Of a stretch of DNA of 64,000 nt, positions 1-8,303 are shown piece after piece. How positions within the stretch are numbered: the first letter of the stretch is position 1; every line of letters starts with the position of its first letter. The stretch comes from Streptomyces laurentii (GTDB taxonomy: Bacteria > Actinomycetota > Actinomycetes > Streptomycetales > Streptomycetaceae), in assembly GCA_002355495.1 (NCBI GenBank), contig AP017424.1:7195501-7259500 (forward strand), read 5' to 3'. The notes beneath the pieces were generated by a model. The model was not told the origin of the DNA. It was given only the letters and a program-made list of their open reading frames with translations, and did not search any database. A program made the position numbers and the translations under genes.

Positions 1-313
1 ACCCGAGCTGCGGCTCAGCACCGAACTCGGCCTGGCCTTCCTGCCGTGGAGCCCGCTCGGCGGCATCTCCCGCAGCTCCCTCGACGGTCCCTCCGGCGCG
101 ACCTCGGCCGGCACCGCCTTCCACGACCTCGCCGCCGCGCACGGCGTCAGTCCCCAGCAGATCGCCCTGGCTTGGCTACTGGCCCGCTCCCCGGCCGTGA
201 TCCCGGTGCCGGGCGCCAGCCGGCCGGCCTCCATCACGGCCTCGGCCGAGGCCACGCGGGTCACGCTGACCGCGGCCGAACTGGCGCTCCTCGAAGCGGA
301 ACTGCCCGGCTGA
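1..313 (+). CDS. aldo/keto reductase, C-terminal part (cut by window edge)
   Basis: Reading from base 2, about 103 codons are open up to TGA at 311-313. The protein has the C-terminal aldo/keto reductase pattern: LAFLPWSPLGG (the strand carrying the end of the nicotinamide pocket), then a Q-QIALAWLL-ARSP stretch and VIPVPGASRPA, which in this family binds the 2'-phosphate/adenine side of NADPH. It ends in the usual short helix LTAAELALLEAEL. The catalytic Tyr/Lys half lies outside the window, so the substrate cannot be inferred. The downstream P450 gene is convergent. Confidence 0.85.
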   Translation, partial: PELRLSTELGLAFLPWSPLGGISRSSLDGPSGATSAGTAFHDLAAAHGVSPQQIALAWLLARSPAVIPVPGASRPASITASAEATRVTLTAAELALLEAELPG

Positions 314-453
314 CCCAGGTCTCGGCGGCCCCCCGCACACCTGCCGGAAGAGGGGCTTCGGACCGCGCTTGTGAGAGTCGTGCCCGCTCCGAGGGCCACC
401 GGCCCCGGCCGCACGGCCGCCGGGACCCGCCGACGGCAGAGGCCGGCCCCAGG

Positions 454-1686
454 TCACGCGTCGGCCGGCCGCAGTACGACGGGAAGTTCCACGTGCCCGT
501 TGCTGATGAGGGTCGGCAGGGGCCGCAGGGAGTCGGCGGGTGCGGCGAGCCGGGCCTCCGGGAAGCGGGCGAAGAATTCCCGCAGCACGGTGACGAGTTC
601 GAGGCGGGCCAGCGGCGCGCCCAGGCAGAAGTGGACGCCGTGCCCGAAGGCCAGGTGCTCCTTCGAGGCCCGGGTCGCGTCGAAGAGGTCGGCGTCCTCG
701 CCGTGCCAGTCCGGGTGCCGGTTGGCGGCGGAGTACGAGGAGAGGATCGCCTCCCCGGCCCGGATCGTCCGCCCGTCGGGCAACGGGATGTCCTGGAGCG
801 CGAAGCGCATCGGCAGGTGTTTGAGGGGCGGTTCGTGGCGCAGTGTCTCCTCGACGACGTCGCCCCAGTCGCACCGCCCCGCGCGGACGTGGGCCAGTTG
901 CGCCGGGTCGGTCAGCAGGGAGGCGACCGCCTGGTCGATGACGTTCACGGTCGTCTCGTACCCGGCGCTGAGCATCAGGACGAGAGTGCCGCGCAGTTCG
1001 GCGGCGGTCAGCGTACCGCCGTCGCCCTCCTCGTCACGGGTCGCGATGAGGAAGGACGTCGTGTCGTCGCCGGGGGAGACCCGCTTCTCCGCGATCAGCG
1101 CGTCCAGCAGCCGGTACAGGGTGGCCGTGTTCTCGGCGGCCTCCGCCGCGGAGAGGGTGGTGGCGAAGACACGGTCGACCACCGTGCGCAGCCCGGCCAG
1201 CCGGGCGGAGGACAGGCCCAGCATCCGGCCGATGACCGCGATCGGCAGCGGGTACGCCAGCCGCTCCCGCAGGTCGACCACGTCCCCGGCGGGCAGCGCG
1301 TCCAGCTCGTCGAGGAGGTCCGTGACCAGGCTCTCGACGACCGGTGTCAGGTCCGCTATCCGGCGGGGGGAGAAGGCCGGGGCGATCAGACGGCGCAGCC
1401 TGCGGTGGTCGTCGCCGTAGGCGGTGAACATGTTGTCGACCGCCACCCAGAGCGCGAGCGGCCAGGTGGCGACCGTCTCGGCGAAGGCCGGCCAGTGCGC
1501 CCGGGCGTCCTTGGAGACGTACGGGCGGGTCGCCAGGTGCTTCAGGAGGACGGGATCCGAGACGGACCACGCGGTCACGCCGAGAATGTCCACACGGGTG
1601 GCCGCGCCGCGGGCGCGCAGCGCCCGGTCCTCGGCGTGATGGTCGGCACTGGCGGGGTCGAGGACGAAGGGCTGCTCGTCGCGCAT
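454..1686 (-). CDS. cytochrome P450
   Basis: A soluble bacterial class I P450 of 410 aa, the normal size. The I-helix oxygen-activation motif AGYETT lies near residue 240, the ExxR motif (ETLRHEPP) near 282, and the heme loop FGHGVHFCLG, with the ligand Cys, near 350. It should hydroxylate or epoxidise a small molecule using external ferredoxin; no ferredoxin gene is adjacent. The ATG at 1686 is preceded by AGGAG. The upstream NmrA-like gene reads in frame into this gene because of a probable single-base deletion, giving an artificial 755-codon ORF. An ECF41-like promoter box lies about 100 nt upstream, so it probably has its own transcript. The substrate is unknown. Confidence 0.93.
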   Translation of the reverse strand: MRDEQPFVLDPASADHHAEDRALRARGAATRVDILGVTAWSVSDPVLLKHLATRPYVSKDARAHWPAFAETVATWPLALWVAVDNMFTAYGDDHRRLRRLIAPAFSPRRIADLTPVVESLVTDLLDELDALPAGDVVDLRERLAYPLPIAVIGRMLGLSSARLAGLRTVVDRVFATTLSAAEAAENTATLYRLLDALIAEKRVSPGDDTTSFLIATRDEEGDGGTLTAAELRGTLVLMLSAGYETTVNVIDQAVASLLTDPAQLAHVRAGRCDWGDVVEETLRHEPPLKHLPMRFALQDIPLPDGRTIRAGEAILSSYSAANRHPDWHGEDADLFDATRASKEHLAFGHGVHFCLGAPLARLELVTVLREFFARFPEARLAAPADSLRPLPTLISNGHVELPVVLRPADA

Positions 1687-1787
1687 GGGGCGGGGCTCCT
1701 GATTCGCGGGGTGGCGGTTCTCCGGCGAGGGGGACGGTACGGGCGGGCGTGGGGTCAGGGGTGCCCGTACCGCCCCTTCGTACGACT

Positions 1788-1814
1788 GACCGGATGGCCG
1801 GCGGATCTGTGACA
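1788..1814 (-). promoter_or_regulatory. ECF41-like promoter box upstream of P450
   Basis: Read leftward: TGTCACA (1814-1808), a 16-nt spacer, then GGTC (1791-1788). The same arrangement with the same spacer recurs upstream of the NmrA-like, cupin and decarboxylase genes. Known ECF41 promoters have a TGTCACA -35 element and a CGTC-like -10. The -10 lies about 100 nt before the P450 start. Confidence 0.6.
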
Positions 1815-1861
1815 CGCGCCGTCTCGGGACCCGGGCGCCCCGGGCCCCGTACCCCGGCGGC

Positions 1862-2607
1862 TCAGCTCTGCCGGGCGAGCCAGTCGGCGAACCGGGTCTG
1901 GCGAGCCGCGCGTCGGGGCCGGGCAGCAGGGTGGTCTCCTGGAGCCGGGCGCCGAAGTACGGGGCCCGCGGATCCCCCACGACGGTGCGCGGGTCGTCCT
2001 GGGCGGCGAGGCCGATGCGGACGAGCTCGTCGAGGGCGAAGGTCTCCGGGCCGGCCACCTCCACGATGCCGCCGACCGGGGCGCCGACCGCCGTACGGCC
2101 CACGGCGGCCGCGACGTCGCCGGAGAACAGGGGCTGGATCTTCGCGGAGGGCAGCCGTACGACGTCACCGTCCGCCGCCGACGCGGCGATGCCCCGCACG
2201 AACTCGAAGAACTGCGTGGCGTGGACGATCGAGTACGGCAGGCCCGAGGCCCTGATCAGCTCCTCCTGTGCCTGCTTGGCCCGGAAATAGCCGCTCTCCT
2301 GGAGCCGGTCGGTGCCGACCACGGAGAGCGCGACCAGGTGCGCCACGCCGGCGTCCGCCGAGGCCTTGAGGATATGAGTGGTCGAGGTGCGGAAGAAGTC
2401 CATGACGGCGTCGTCCGCGAACGAGGGGGAGTTCGACACGTCGCCCACGACCGACGCGCCCTCCAGGGCCTCGGTCAGGCCCTCACCCGTCAGGGTGTCG
2501 ACGCCGGTCCGGGGAGCGGCGGCCACCGCCTCGTGGCCCCGCTCTTCGAGCCTGGCGACCAGCTGCGAGCCGATGAGTCCGGTACCGCCGATCACGACGA
2601 CCTTCAT
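1862..2607 (-). CDS. NmrA-like NAD(P)-binding protein, frameshifted near the C-terminus
   Basis: An atypical short-chain dehydrogenase of the NmrA/NAD(P)H-binding type. It begins MKVVVIGGTGLIG with the GxxGxxG Rossmann loop and continues with a typical RASGLPYSIVHATQFFEF region. The ATG at 2607 follows GAGG. About 11 codons before the expected end (around 1894-1899) one base is missing. In the restored frame the protein ends RFADWLARQS and stops at 1862-1864, a normal 248-aa family member. In the sequence as given, the frame runs on into the P450. Proteins of this oxidoreductase/epimerase type and carboxymuconolactone decarboxylases are the classical genomic partners of ECF41 sigma factors, and both occur here. 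Confidence 0.8.
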
Positions 2608-2736
2608 AGGGGAATCCTCTCTGAGGGGGGAGTGACGCCGATTGTCCGGCGCCCGCGCGAGGGCGGCCGGTCCGTTCGGCCACGCGGGCGTACCGGCTGT
2701 GCCGGTGTACCGCGCGCGCAAGGGTGCATCAGGTGA

Positions 2737-2763
2737 GACAGCGCAGCCCCGCGATCTGTGACA
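2737..2763 (-). promoter_or_regulatory. ECF41-like promoter box upstream of NmrA-like gene
   Basis: TGTCACA at 2763-2757 (leftward), 16-nt spacer, TGTC at 2740-2737, about 130 nt upstream of the 2607 start. It is divergent from the box at 2786-2812, so the two promoters lie almost back to back. Confidence 0.55.
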
Positions 2764-2785
2764 GGCGCGCGGGGGCGAGGTCCGG

Positions 2786-2812
2786 TGTCACAGAACCACC
2801 GGACCCCCGGTC
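2786..2812 (+). promoter_or_regulatory. ECF41-like promoter box upstream of cupin gene
   Basis: TGTCACA at 2786-2792, 16-nt spacer, GGTC at 2809-2812, about 95 nt before the preferred GTG start at 2907. Confidence 0.6.
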
Positions 2813-2906
2813 AACACGTCGAACGGCCGGGAGGCGCGACCGCGCACCCGGCGCACGACGTCCGCCCTCGACGACGCGGGGCGGACCCGGCGGAAGGTGT
2901 GACACG

Positions 2907-3386
2907 GTGACGGACGACGCCAACAGCGCGGCCCAGGCGCATGGACACGGGGACGGTCACGGACACGGGCGGCACGAGGGCCCCTCGGTGAGCTGGATGA
3001 CGGCGGCGACAGTGCTGCAGGACGCCTCGCCGGTCACCGTCCCCGAGGGCGCCTCGGCGATGACCGTGTACGTGGAGTGGGAGCCCGGCGACCCGGGCAC
3101 CCCGCCCCACCGCCACTCGGGCCCGGCGTTCGGATACGTCATCGAGGGTGCCGTCCGCTTCGAGCTGGAAGGGGAGCCCGAGCGGGTGATCGAGGCCGGC
3201 GGCACGTTCTGGGAGCCGGGCGGTGACGTCATCCACTACCAGGACGGCAACGCGCTGCCGGACGCGCGGACCCGGTTCGTGGTGACCATGATGTGCGCCC
3301 CGGGCAAGCCCATGCTCGAACTGGTCGGCGAGGAAGAACTGGAACGGCGGGCCCGGCTGCGCGCTCCCCGCCCGGCCGCCGGCTGA
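2907..3386 (+). CDS. cupin-domain protein with His-rich N-terminus
   Basis: A small single-domain cupin (159 aa from GTG 2907; GGAAGG lies nine bases upstream; ATG 2997 is an alternative). The N-terminus is strikingly His/Gly-rich (HGHGDGHGHG), a possible metal-binding tail. Cupin motif 1 is seen as PPHRHSGPAFGYVIEG, followed by a second half around EAGGTFWEPGGDVIHYQDG. The His residues of motif 1 and the late His could bind one metal ion. Its function (isomerase, dioxygenase-like or sensor) is unknown. It is divergent from the NmrA-like gene and has an ECF41-like box upstream, so it probably belongs to the same regulon. A bidirectional hairpin follows. Confidence 0.8.
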   Translation: MTDDANSAAQAHGHGDGHGHGRHEGPSVSWMTAATVLQDASPVTVPEGASAMTVYVEWEPGDPGTPPHRHSGPAFGYVIEGAVRFELEGEPERVIEAGGTFWEPGGDVIHYQDGNALPDARTRFVVTMMCAPGKPMLELVGEEELERRARLRAPRPAAG

Positions 3387-3442
3387 CCGGCCGTGCCCAC
3401 CCGCGAGGCGGCCTGGTCCGTCCGGGCACGCGGGCCCGAAAA

Positions 3443-3480
3443 GGCCGCGGCCGGCACTCTTCCGGGTACCGGCCGCGGCC
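3443..3480. terminator. bidirectional terminator between convergent genes
   Basis: A perfect 12-bp GC-rich inverted repeat (3443-3454 with 3469-3480) and 14-nt loop, midway between the cupin stop (3386) and the convergent decarboxylase stop (3498). Confidence 0.75.
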
Positions 3481-3497
3481 CCTGCGGCTCGGGTCGC

Positions 3498-3971
3498 TCA
3501 GCCGAACATGCCGGGCTGGTAGCCCCCGGCGGGCTGACGGTTGATGACGTTGATCCGGTTGTAGGCGTTGATGACGGCGATGAGGGAGATCAGCGCGGCC
3601 AGCTGGTCCTCGTCGTAGTACTTGGCGGCGTTCGCCCAGGCCTCGTCGCTGACGCCGCCCGCGGCGTCGGCGATCCGGGTGCCCTCCTCCGCCAGCTGCA
3701 GCGCGGCGCGCTCGGCGTCGGTGAAGACCGTGGCCTCGCGCCAGGCCGCCACCATGTGGAGCCGCTGGACCGTCTCACCCGCGTGGGTGGCGTCCTTGGT
3801 GTGCATGTCGGTGCAGAAGCCGCAGCCGTTGATCTGGCTGGCACGGATCTTCACCAGCTCCTGGGTGGCCTGCGGCAGGGGCGAGTCCGACAGCACCTTG
3901 GTGGCCGAATTGATGTGCCGGAGGACCTTGGCGGCGAGCGGGTGGCCGAAGTAGTCGAGACGCGCGTCCAT
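3498..3971 (-). CDS. carboxymuconolactone decarboxylase family (AhpD-like) protein
   Basis: 157 aa, the usual length. It carries the signature E-LVKIRASQINGCGFC-xx-MH: a Glu, the CxxC redox pair (CGFC) and the following His, as in AhpD-type alkylhydroperoxidase partners. The role is probably peroxide or quinone detoxification through thiol chemistry; a lactone decarboxylase role is less likely because those lack the CxxC. The ATG at 3971 has a GAGGAGAT-type ribosome site. A fourth ECF41-like box lies about 40 nt upstream and the sigma factor gene is immediately upstream on the same strand. ECF41 sigma factors are named for linkage with this family. Confidence 0.9.
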   Translation of the reverse strand: MDARLDYFGHPLAAKVLRHINSATKVLSDSPLPQATQELVKIRASQINGCGFCTDMHTKDATHAGETVQRLHMVAAWREATVFTDAERAALQLAEEGTRIADAAGGVSDEAWANAAKYYDEDQLAALISLIAVINAYNRINVINRQPAGGYQPGMFG

Positions 3972-4012
3972 GGGGTGATCTCCTCGGTTTCGTCGTGCGG
4001 TTTCACCTTGTT

Positions 4013-4039
4013 GACCGGGGTCCCCGGTCAACCGTGACA
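4013..4039 (-). promoter_or_regulatory. ECF41-like promoter box upstream of AhpD-like gene
   Basis: Leftward TGTCACG (4039-4033), 16-nt spacer, GGTC (4016-4013), about 42 nt before the ATG at 3971. It overlaps an internal GGTTGACCGGGG-ACCCCGGTCAAC inverted repeat. Confidence 0.6.
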
Positions 4040-4078
4040 GGGCGGAGGGGGCGAGGGCTATGTCGTACGTCACATTCG

Positions 4079-4771
4079 TTACGTTATGCCGTTCCGCCGT
4101 GCCCGAGACGGCACGGCCGGGGTGAGCGCGTTCTCCAGGGAGGCGATGTCCCCGTCGCGGGCCGCCGCGACGAAGGCCGCCCGCAGCCGCCGGTGTTCCC
4201 GCGTGGCCACGGTCTCCCGCGGCGCGGCCCGGAGGCGCATGCGGGCGCGGCTCGCGATCTTGCGGACGTTGACGGGGCTGAGCCGCAGCCTCTCGGCGAT
4301 GTCCGCGTAGGTGTAGTCGAACGCCTCGCGCAGGATGTACACGGCCTGTTCGGCCGGAGTGAGGTTCCCGAGGACGAGCAGCAGCGCGTGGTCGAGCTCC
4401 TCCGCCCGCTGGACCCGGGCCTCGGGGTCGGCGCCCGGGTCGACGGGCTCGGGCAGCAGGGGGTCGAGGTGCTGCCGCCGGCGGGACCAGGCGGACTGCG
4501 TCACGTTGATGGAGAGCCGGGTGGTCGCGCGGGACAGGAAGGCGGCGGGGCTGACCACCGCCGAGCGGTCGGTCCTCTGCCAGCGCATCCACACGTCCTG
4601 GACGACGTCCTCGGCCTCGGCCGCGCTGCCCAGCATCCGGTAGGCGATGGCGAACAGGCGGGGGCGCAATGCCACGAAGACGGAGACGGCCTCGTCCAGG
4701 GAGACCGCCGAGGCGGGCGGCGCCGGGCGGTCCGTGGACGACTCCGGCGACTCGAGCAGGTGCAAGGACAC
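4079..4771 (-). CDS. ECF41/SigJ-like sigma factor with truncated C-terminal domain
   Basis: An alternative RNA polymerase sigma factor. Region 2 is seen as RLFAIAYRMLGSAAEAEDVVQDV-W-RW, and region 4 as LTPAEQAVYILREAF followed by YADIAERLRLSPVNVRKIASRA. The linker contains LLPEPV, resembling the WLPEP element of ECF41 factors. ECF41 proteins normally carry an additional C-terminal SnoaL-like domain of about 100 residues. Here only its first helix (LRAAFVAAARDGDIASLENAL) remains, then the frame ends, giving about 230 aa. The preferred start is GTG 4771 (GGAG eight bases upstream); GTG 4777 or 4837 are alternatives. No TGTCACA box was found upstream, so autoregulation is not evident. Confidence 0.85.
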   Translation of the reverse strand: MSLHLLESPESSTDRPAPPASAVSLDEAVSVFVALRPRLFAIAYRMLGSAAEAEDVVQDVWMRWQRTDRSAVVSPAAFLSRATTRLSINVTQSAWSRRRQHLDPLLPEPVDPGADPEARVQRAEELDHALLLVLGNLTPAEQAVYILREAFDYTYADIAERLRLSPVNVRKIASRARMRLRAAPRETVATREHRRLRAAFVAAARDGDIASLENALTPAVPSRARRNGIT

Positions 4772-4894
4772 GGTCACAGCTCCGTTTCGCGTGCGGGCAT
4801 CCGGCGATGCCCGTACGCCCACGCTCGCTTCCCGCACGGTCGCGTCGCGCCCGGGGAATCCCCGGTCGACCCCCTGGTGTCCCGGGCGGCCCCT

Positions 4895-4996
4895 GCCCGG
4901 GTACGCGTCAGGCCCGGGTGCGCGTCAGGCCGGGGTACCCGTCAGGCTCACCTTCGCGTCTGGCTCGGATGCCTGTTTGGCCCGGGTACGCGTCAG
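4895..4996. repeat. six-unit 17-bp tandem repeat
   Basis: Six consecutive 17-bp units with consensus GCCCGGGTACGCGTCAG. Units 1 (4895-4911) and 6 (4980-4996) are identical, units 2 and 3 differ by one to two bases, and units 4-5 are diverged. It lies between the sigma factor gene and the LAL regulator; the regulator's stop codon (4993-4995) falls in the last unit. Confidence 0.85.
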
Positions 4997-7764
4997 GCCC
5001 GGGTCAGCGCCGTGTGGAGCTTGTTCCGCGAGTTGACGTCGAGTTTGGTGAACACCTTGCGCAGATGCCACTCGACGGTGCGGGGGCTGATGAACAGCTC
5101 GGCGCCGATCTCGGAGTTCGTCATCCCGCCGGCGGCCAGCCGGGCGATCTGCGCCTCCTGCGCGGTCAGCGCCTCCCGCGGATCCCGTACCTCGACCGTC
5201 CTGCGCCGCAGCGTCTCGCCGGTGGCCAGGAGTTCGCGGTGGGCGCGCTCGGCGTAGGCCACCGCACCGAAGCCCCGCAGCATCTCGTAGGCGGTACGCA
5301 GGTGTCGGCGCGCGTCCACGCGGCGGTTCTCGCGGCGGAGCCACTCGCCGTACACCAGGTGTGTACGGGCGAGGTGCACGGCGACCCGGCTGCGGCCGAG
5401 GTGGTCGAGGGCCTCGCGGTACAGCCGGTCGGCGGCCGGGCCCTCGGCAAGCAGCGCCGCCGACCGGGCCAGCACGCCGAGCGCCCAGTCGGTGCCCGCG
5501 GCGCGCGCCCGCACCTCCAGCCGGCTCAGGGCCGCCGCCGCGGCCTCGGCCGCCTCGGGGGTGTCGCCGCGCGCGCCCGCCTCGACGAGTTCGGCGAGGG
5601 CGAAGCCGGTGACGGCCAGGTCCTCGTGCTCCACCGCGTGGCCGGCGCGGGCCAGGGCGTCCTGGTACCGGCCGAGGCCGTTGTACAGGACCGCGAGCAG
5701 ATAGTCCTTCTGGCCGATGGCCCGCCCCTCGCCCCAGGTGGTCGCCCACGCGGCGGCGCTCTCGAGCAGTTCCGCCGCCCGGTCGTCGTCGCCGCGCCAG
5801 GCGATGAGCGGCAGCGAGGGGTACGCCATGGGGGGCTGGCCGGTCGCCTCGGTCAGCGCCGCGGACTCGTCGACCAGCGCCGAGGCCAGCGCGAATTCAC
5901 CCGCGTGCGCATGCGCCGCCGCCCGGTAACCCAGGGCCAGCGGAAGGAAGTTGAGCGCGCCCTTCGCGCGGGCCGACCGGACCGCGCGGGTCGTCAGGAC
6001 GTCCCACGTCTCGTCGTCCCACAGATCGCCGGCGACCAGCCACGTCAGCCACAGCCAGCGCATGACGTGCTCGTCCCGGCGGCGCGCCGGAATTCCAGGA
6101 GGGCGGGCTTCACCAGGGGCGCGCCCTCGGTACAGCCCTCGGTGAACCACGTTGCCAGGCCGTGGAGCAGGAGGTCCGCGGGCCGCGGGGGGCTCGGCGC
6201 GCACGGCGCCGAGCGCGCGGCCTCGGCTATCTCCCGTATCGGAATGTCGTACATACGGCCGGCGAAGACCGCGGCACCGATCGCGTCCAAGTACGCCGCC
6301 CGCGCCTCCCCGTCGCCCACCCGGGTCAGCCGCCCGGCGGCGTCGAGCAGCAGCGGCAACGCCTCACCGTCGCGCCGGCGCGCGAAGACGATCCGGGCGC
6401 GCAGCCGGGCGAGCCGCGCCCGCAGAGCCTCGTCCAGCGGGCCCAGTTCGGCGGCGGCCAGCAGGGCGAGCGCCGGATTCGGAGCCCCCGCCTCGAACAT
6501 CGCCTGAGCCGCGGCCGCCGCCCGCGCGCCCCGTACCGTCGCATCGGGCGTCAGCTCGGTCGCACGGCGCAGAAAGGCGGCCGCCGCCGCGAGACCGCCG
6601 CGCGCCTCGGCCCGGCCGGCCGAACGCTCCAGCTCACCCGCCAGGGCCTCGTCGGGTGCGACCGCCGCGTGGGCCCGGTGCCAGACGCGGCGGTCCGGGC
6701 CGGCCTCGGGATCGGTCGCCTCGGCCAGCGCCCGGTGCACCTCCCGGCGTACTGCCGGATCGGCCGCCCGGTAGGCCGCCGAACGCACCAGCGGATGACG
6801 GAACCGCACCCGCGGGCCGAACTCGATCAGCCCCGCGGCCTCGGCCGCCACCGTGGCATCCGCGCGGATGCCGAGCCGTTCGGCGGCCCGCAGCAGCAAC
6901 GGCACGTCACCCACCGGCTCGGCGGCCGCCACCAGGAGCAGCCGCCGCGCCTCGTCCGGGAGCGCCCCGATCCGCCGCAGGTAGCTCTGCTCGATCCGGC
7001 TCACCAGCGGCAGCGCGTCCGGCAGACCGAACCCGCCTGCCAGCTCCCCCCGAGTTCAGGCCCCGCGTCAGCTCCAGGAGGGCCAGCGGGTTGCCGTGGG
7101 TCTCGGCGACGATCGGGTCCCGGACCCGTGCGTCCAGCCGTCCGGGAACCAGCGAGTCGAGCAGCGCGCCCGCGTCGTCGTCTCGTAGCCCCTGGACCGT
7201 GATCTCCCGCAGCCCCCGCCACGGGTCGCCGCCCGCGGCCGGCTCCGACGTCCGTACCGCGCACACCAGCGCCACCCGCTCCGCGAGCAGCCGGCGTGCG
7301 GCGAACGCCAGGGTCTGCGCGGAGACCCGGTCGAGCCACTGGGCGTCGTCGACCACACAGACGAGCGGCCGCTCCTCGGCCACCTCCGCCAGCAGGCTGA
7401 GCACCGCGAGCCCGACCAGGAACCGGTCCGGCGCACCTCCGGCGCGCAGGCCGAACGCCACGGACAGCGCTTCGTGTTGGGGATCGGGCAGACGGTCGAG
7501 CTGCCCCAGCAGGGGTGCGCACAGCTGATGCAGACCGGCGAACGGCAGCTCCATCTCGGACTCGACGCCGACCGCCCGCAGGACCCGGCACCCGGCCGCG
7601 TTCTCCGCGAGGTACTCCAGCAGCGCGGACTTGCCGACCCCCGCCTCGCCCCGCAGGACGAGCACCTGACTCCGGCCCGCCCGCGTATCGGCGACCACCT
7701 CGTCCAGCGCCATGCACTCGTCACGCCGGCCCCGCAGCCGACCCCGGGGAGCGCCGCCCGTCAT
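4993..7764 (-). pseudogene. LAL-type LuxR family regulator, broken by two frameshifts
   Basis: One gene spread over three frames. The N-terminal part (7764 to about 7050) has a P-loop ATPase: GEAGVGKS (Walker A) and LVCVVDDAQWLD (Walker B). The middle part (about 7050-6085) starts at SRIEQSYLRRIGALP and holds helical repeats. The C-terminal part (about 6085-4993) ends with a LuxR HTH: LTAQEAQIARLAAGG, then NSEIGAELFISPRTVEWHLRKVF. Restored length is about 920 aa, normal for LAL regulators. The first break is at a C6 run (7046-7051), where five C would restore EL-AGGFGLPDALPLVSRIEQ. The second is at 6075-6090, before RRDEHVMRWLWL. All conserved motifs are intact, so sequencing error is as likely as real decay. 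Its target is unknown. Confidence 0.85.
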
Positions 7765-7965
7765 CTGTCACCACCGTGCCGGTCGACGGCCGGCCCGTGG
7801 TCGACGAGCCCGGGTCATCATACGTAGGGCCTGCGCGTCCATCAGATGACGGGGCGCTCCCGCCCGGCTTGTCCAAAGGGGCGTCACGTACGACCGGAGG
7901 GCGGGACTCCGCGGGTAGGTGCGGGGGAGGCCGGGTGGCGCCGGCAGGAGGCGCCGAGGGGGGCG

Positions 7966-8250
7966 TCACAGCCCCCGCAGGGCCTCTTCCAAGGCGCAGC
8001 CGTACGACGCCCAGCACACGATCGACCCGTCGGCGCCGAGCTGTCCCATGTACCACTCGTCGTCGGCGCGCACGAGACACAGCTCGTGGAAGGAGAGGAC
8101 GATCTCGGGTCGGAGAGGGGTGTGTCCCCCCACGCCGCCGTGGTCCTCCACGACGACGCGCCGGTCGGGGGACAGTACGGCGGCTTCGGGGTCTCCGGAG
8201 ACGGAGCGCAGCCGCTCGATCGTCCATCCGTCAGGCAGTCCGGCGTTCAT
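7966..8250 (-). CDS. hypothetical protein, 94 aa
   Basis: Starts at ATG 8250 (MNAGLPDGWTIERL) and ends RALEEALRGL-like at 7966. It has no signal peptide, membrane segment or recognised motif. The composition (acidic, with EIVLSFHELCLVRADDEWYMGQL) looks like a small folded cytoplasmic protein rather than a shadow frame. The ribosome site is weak (GCGGGG). It stands alone between the LAL regulator and the PIG-L gene, both on the same strand. The roughly 200 nt between it and the regulator start hold no other gene that I recognise. Confidence 0.55.
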   Translation of the reverse strand: MNAGLPDGWTIERLRSVSGDPEAAVLSPDRRVVVEDHGGVGGHTPLRPEIVLSFHELCLVRADDEWYMGQLGADGSIVCWASYGCALEEALRGL

Positions 8251-8303
8251 CCCCGCATGATCGCAGGCGCTACCGCCACCCTGCCGCGTCCGTGCACTCG
8301 GCG

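Noticed and set aside
7770..7800. TGTCACC upstream of the LAL gene as a fifth ECF41-like box
   Set aside because: No GTC at the fixed 16-nt spacing and wrong orientation for the regulator.
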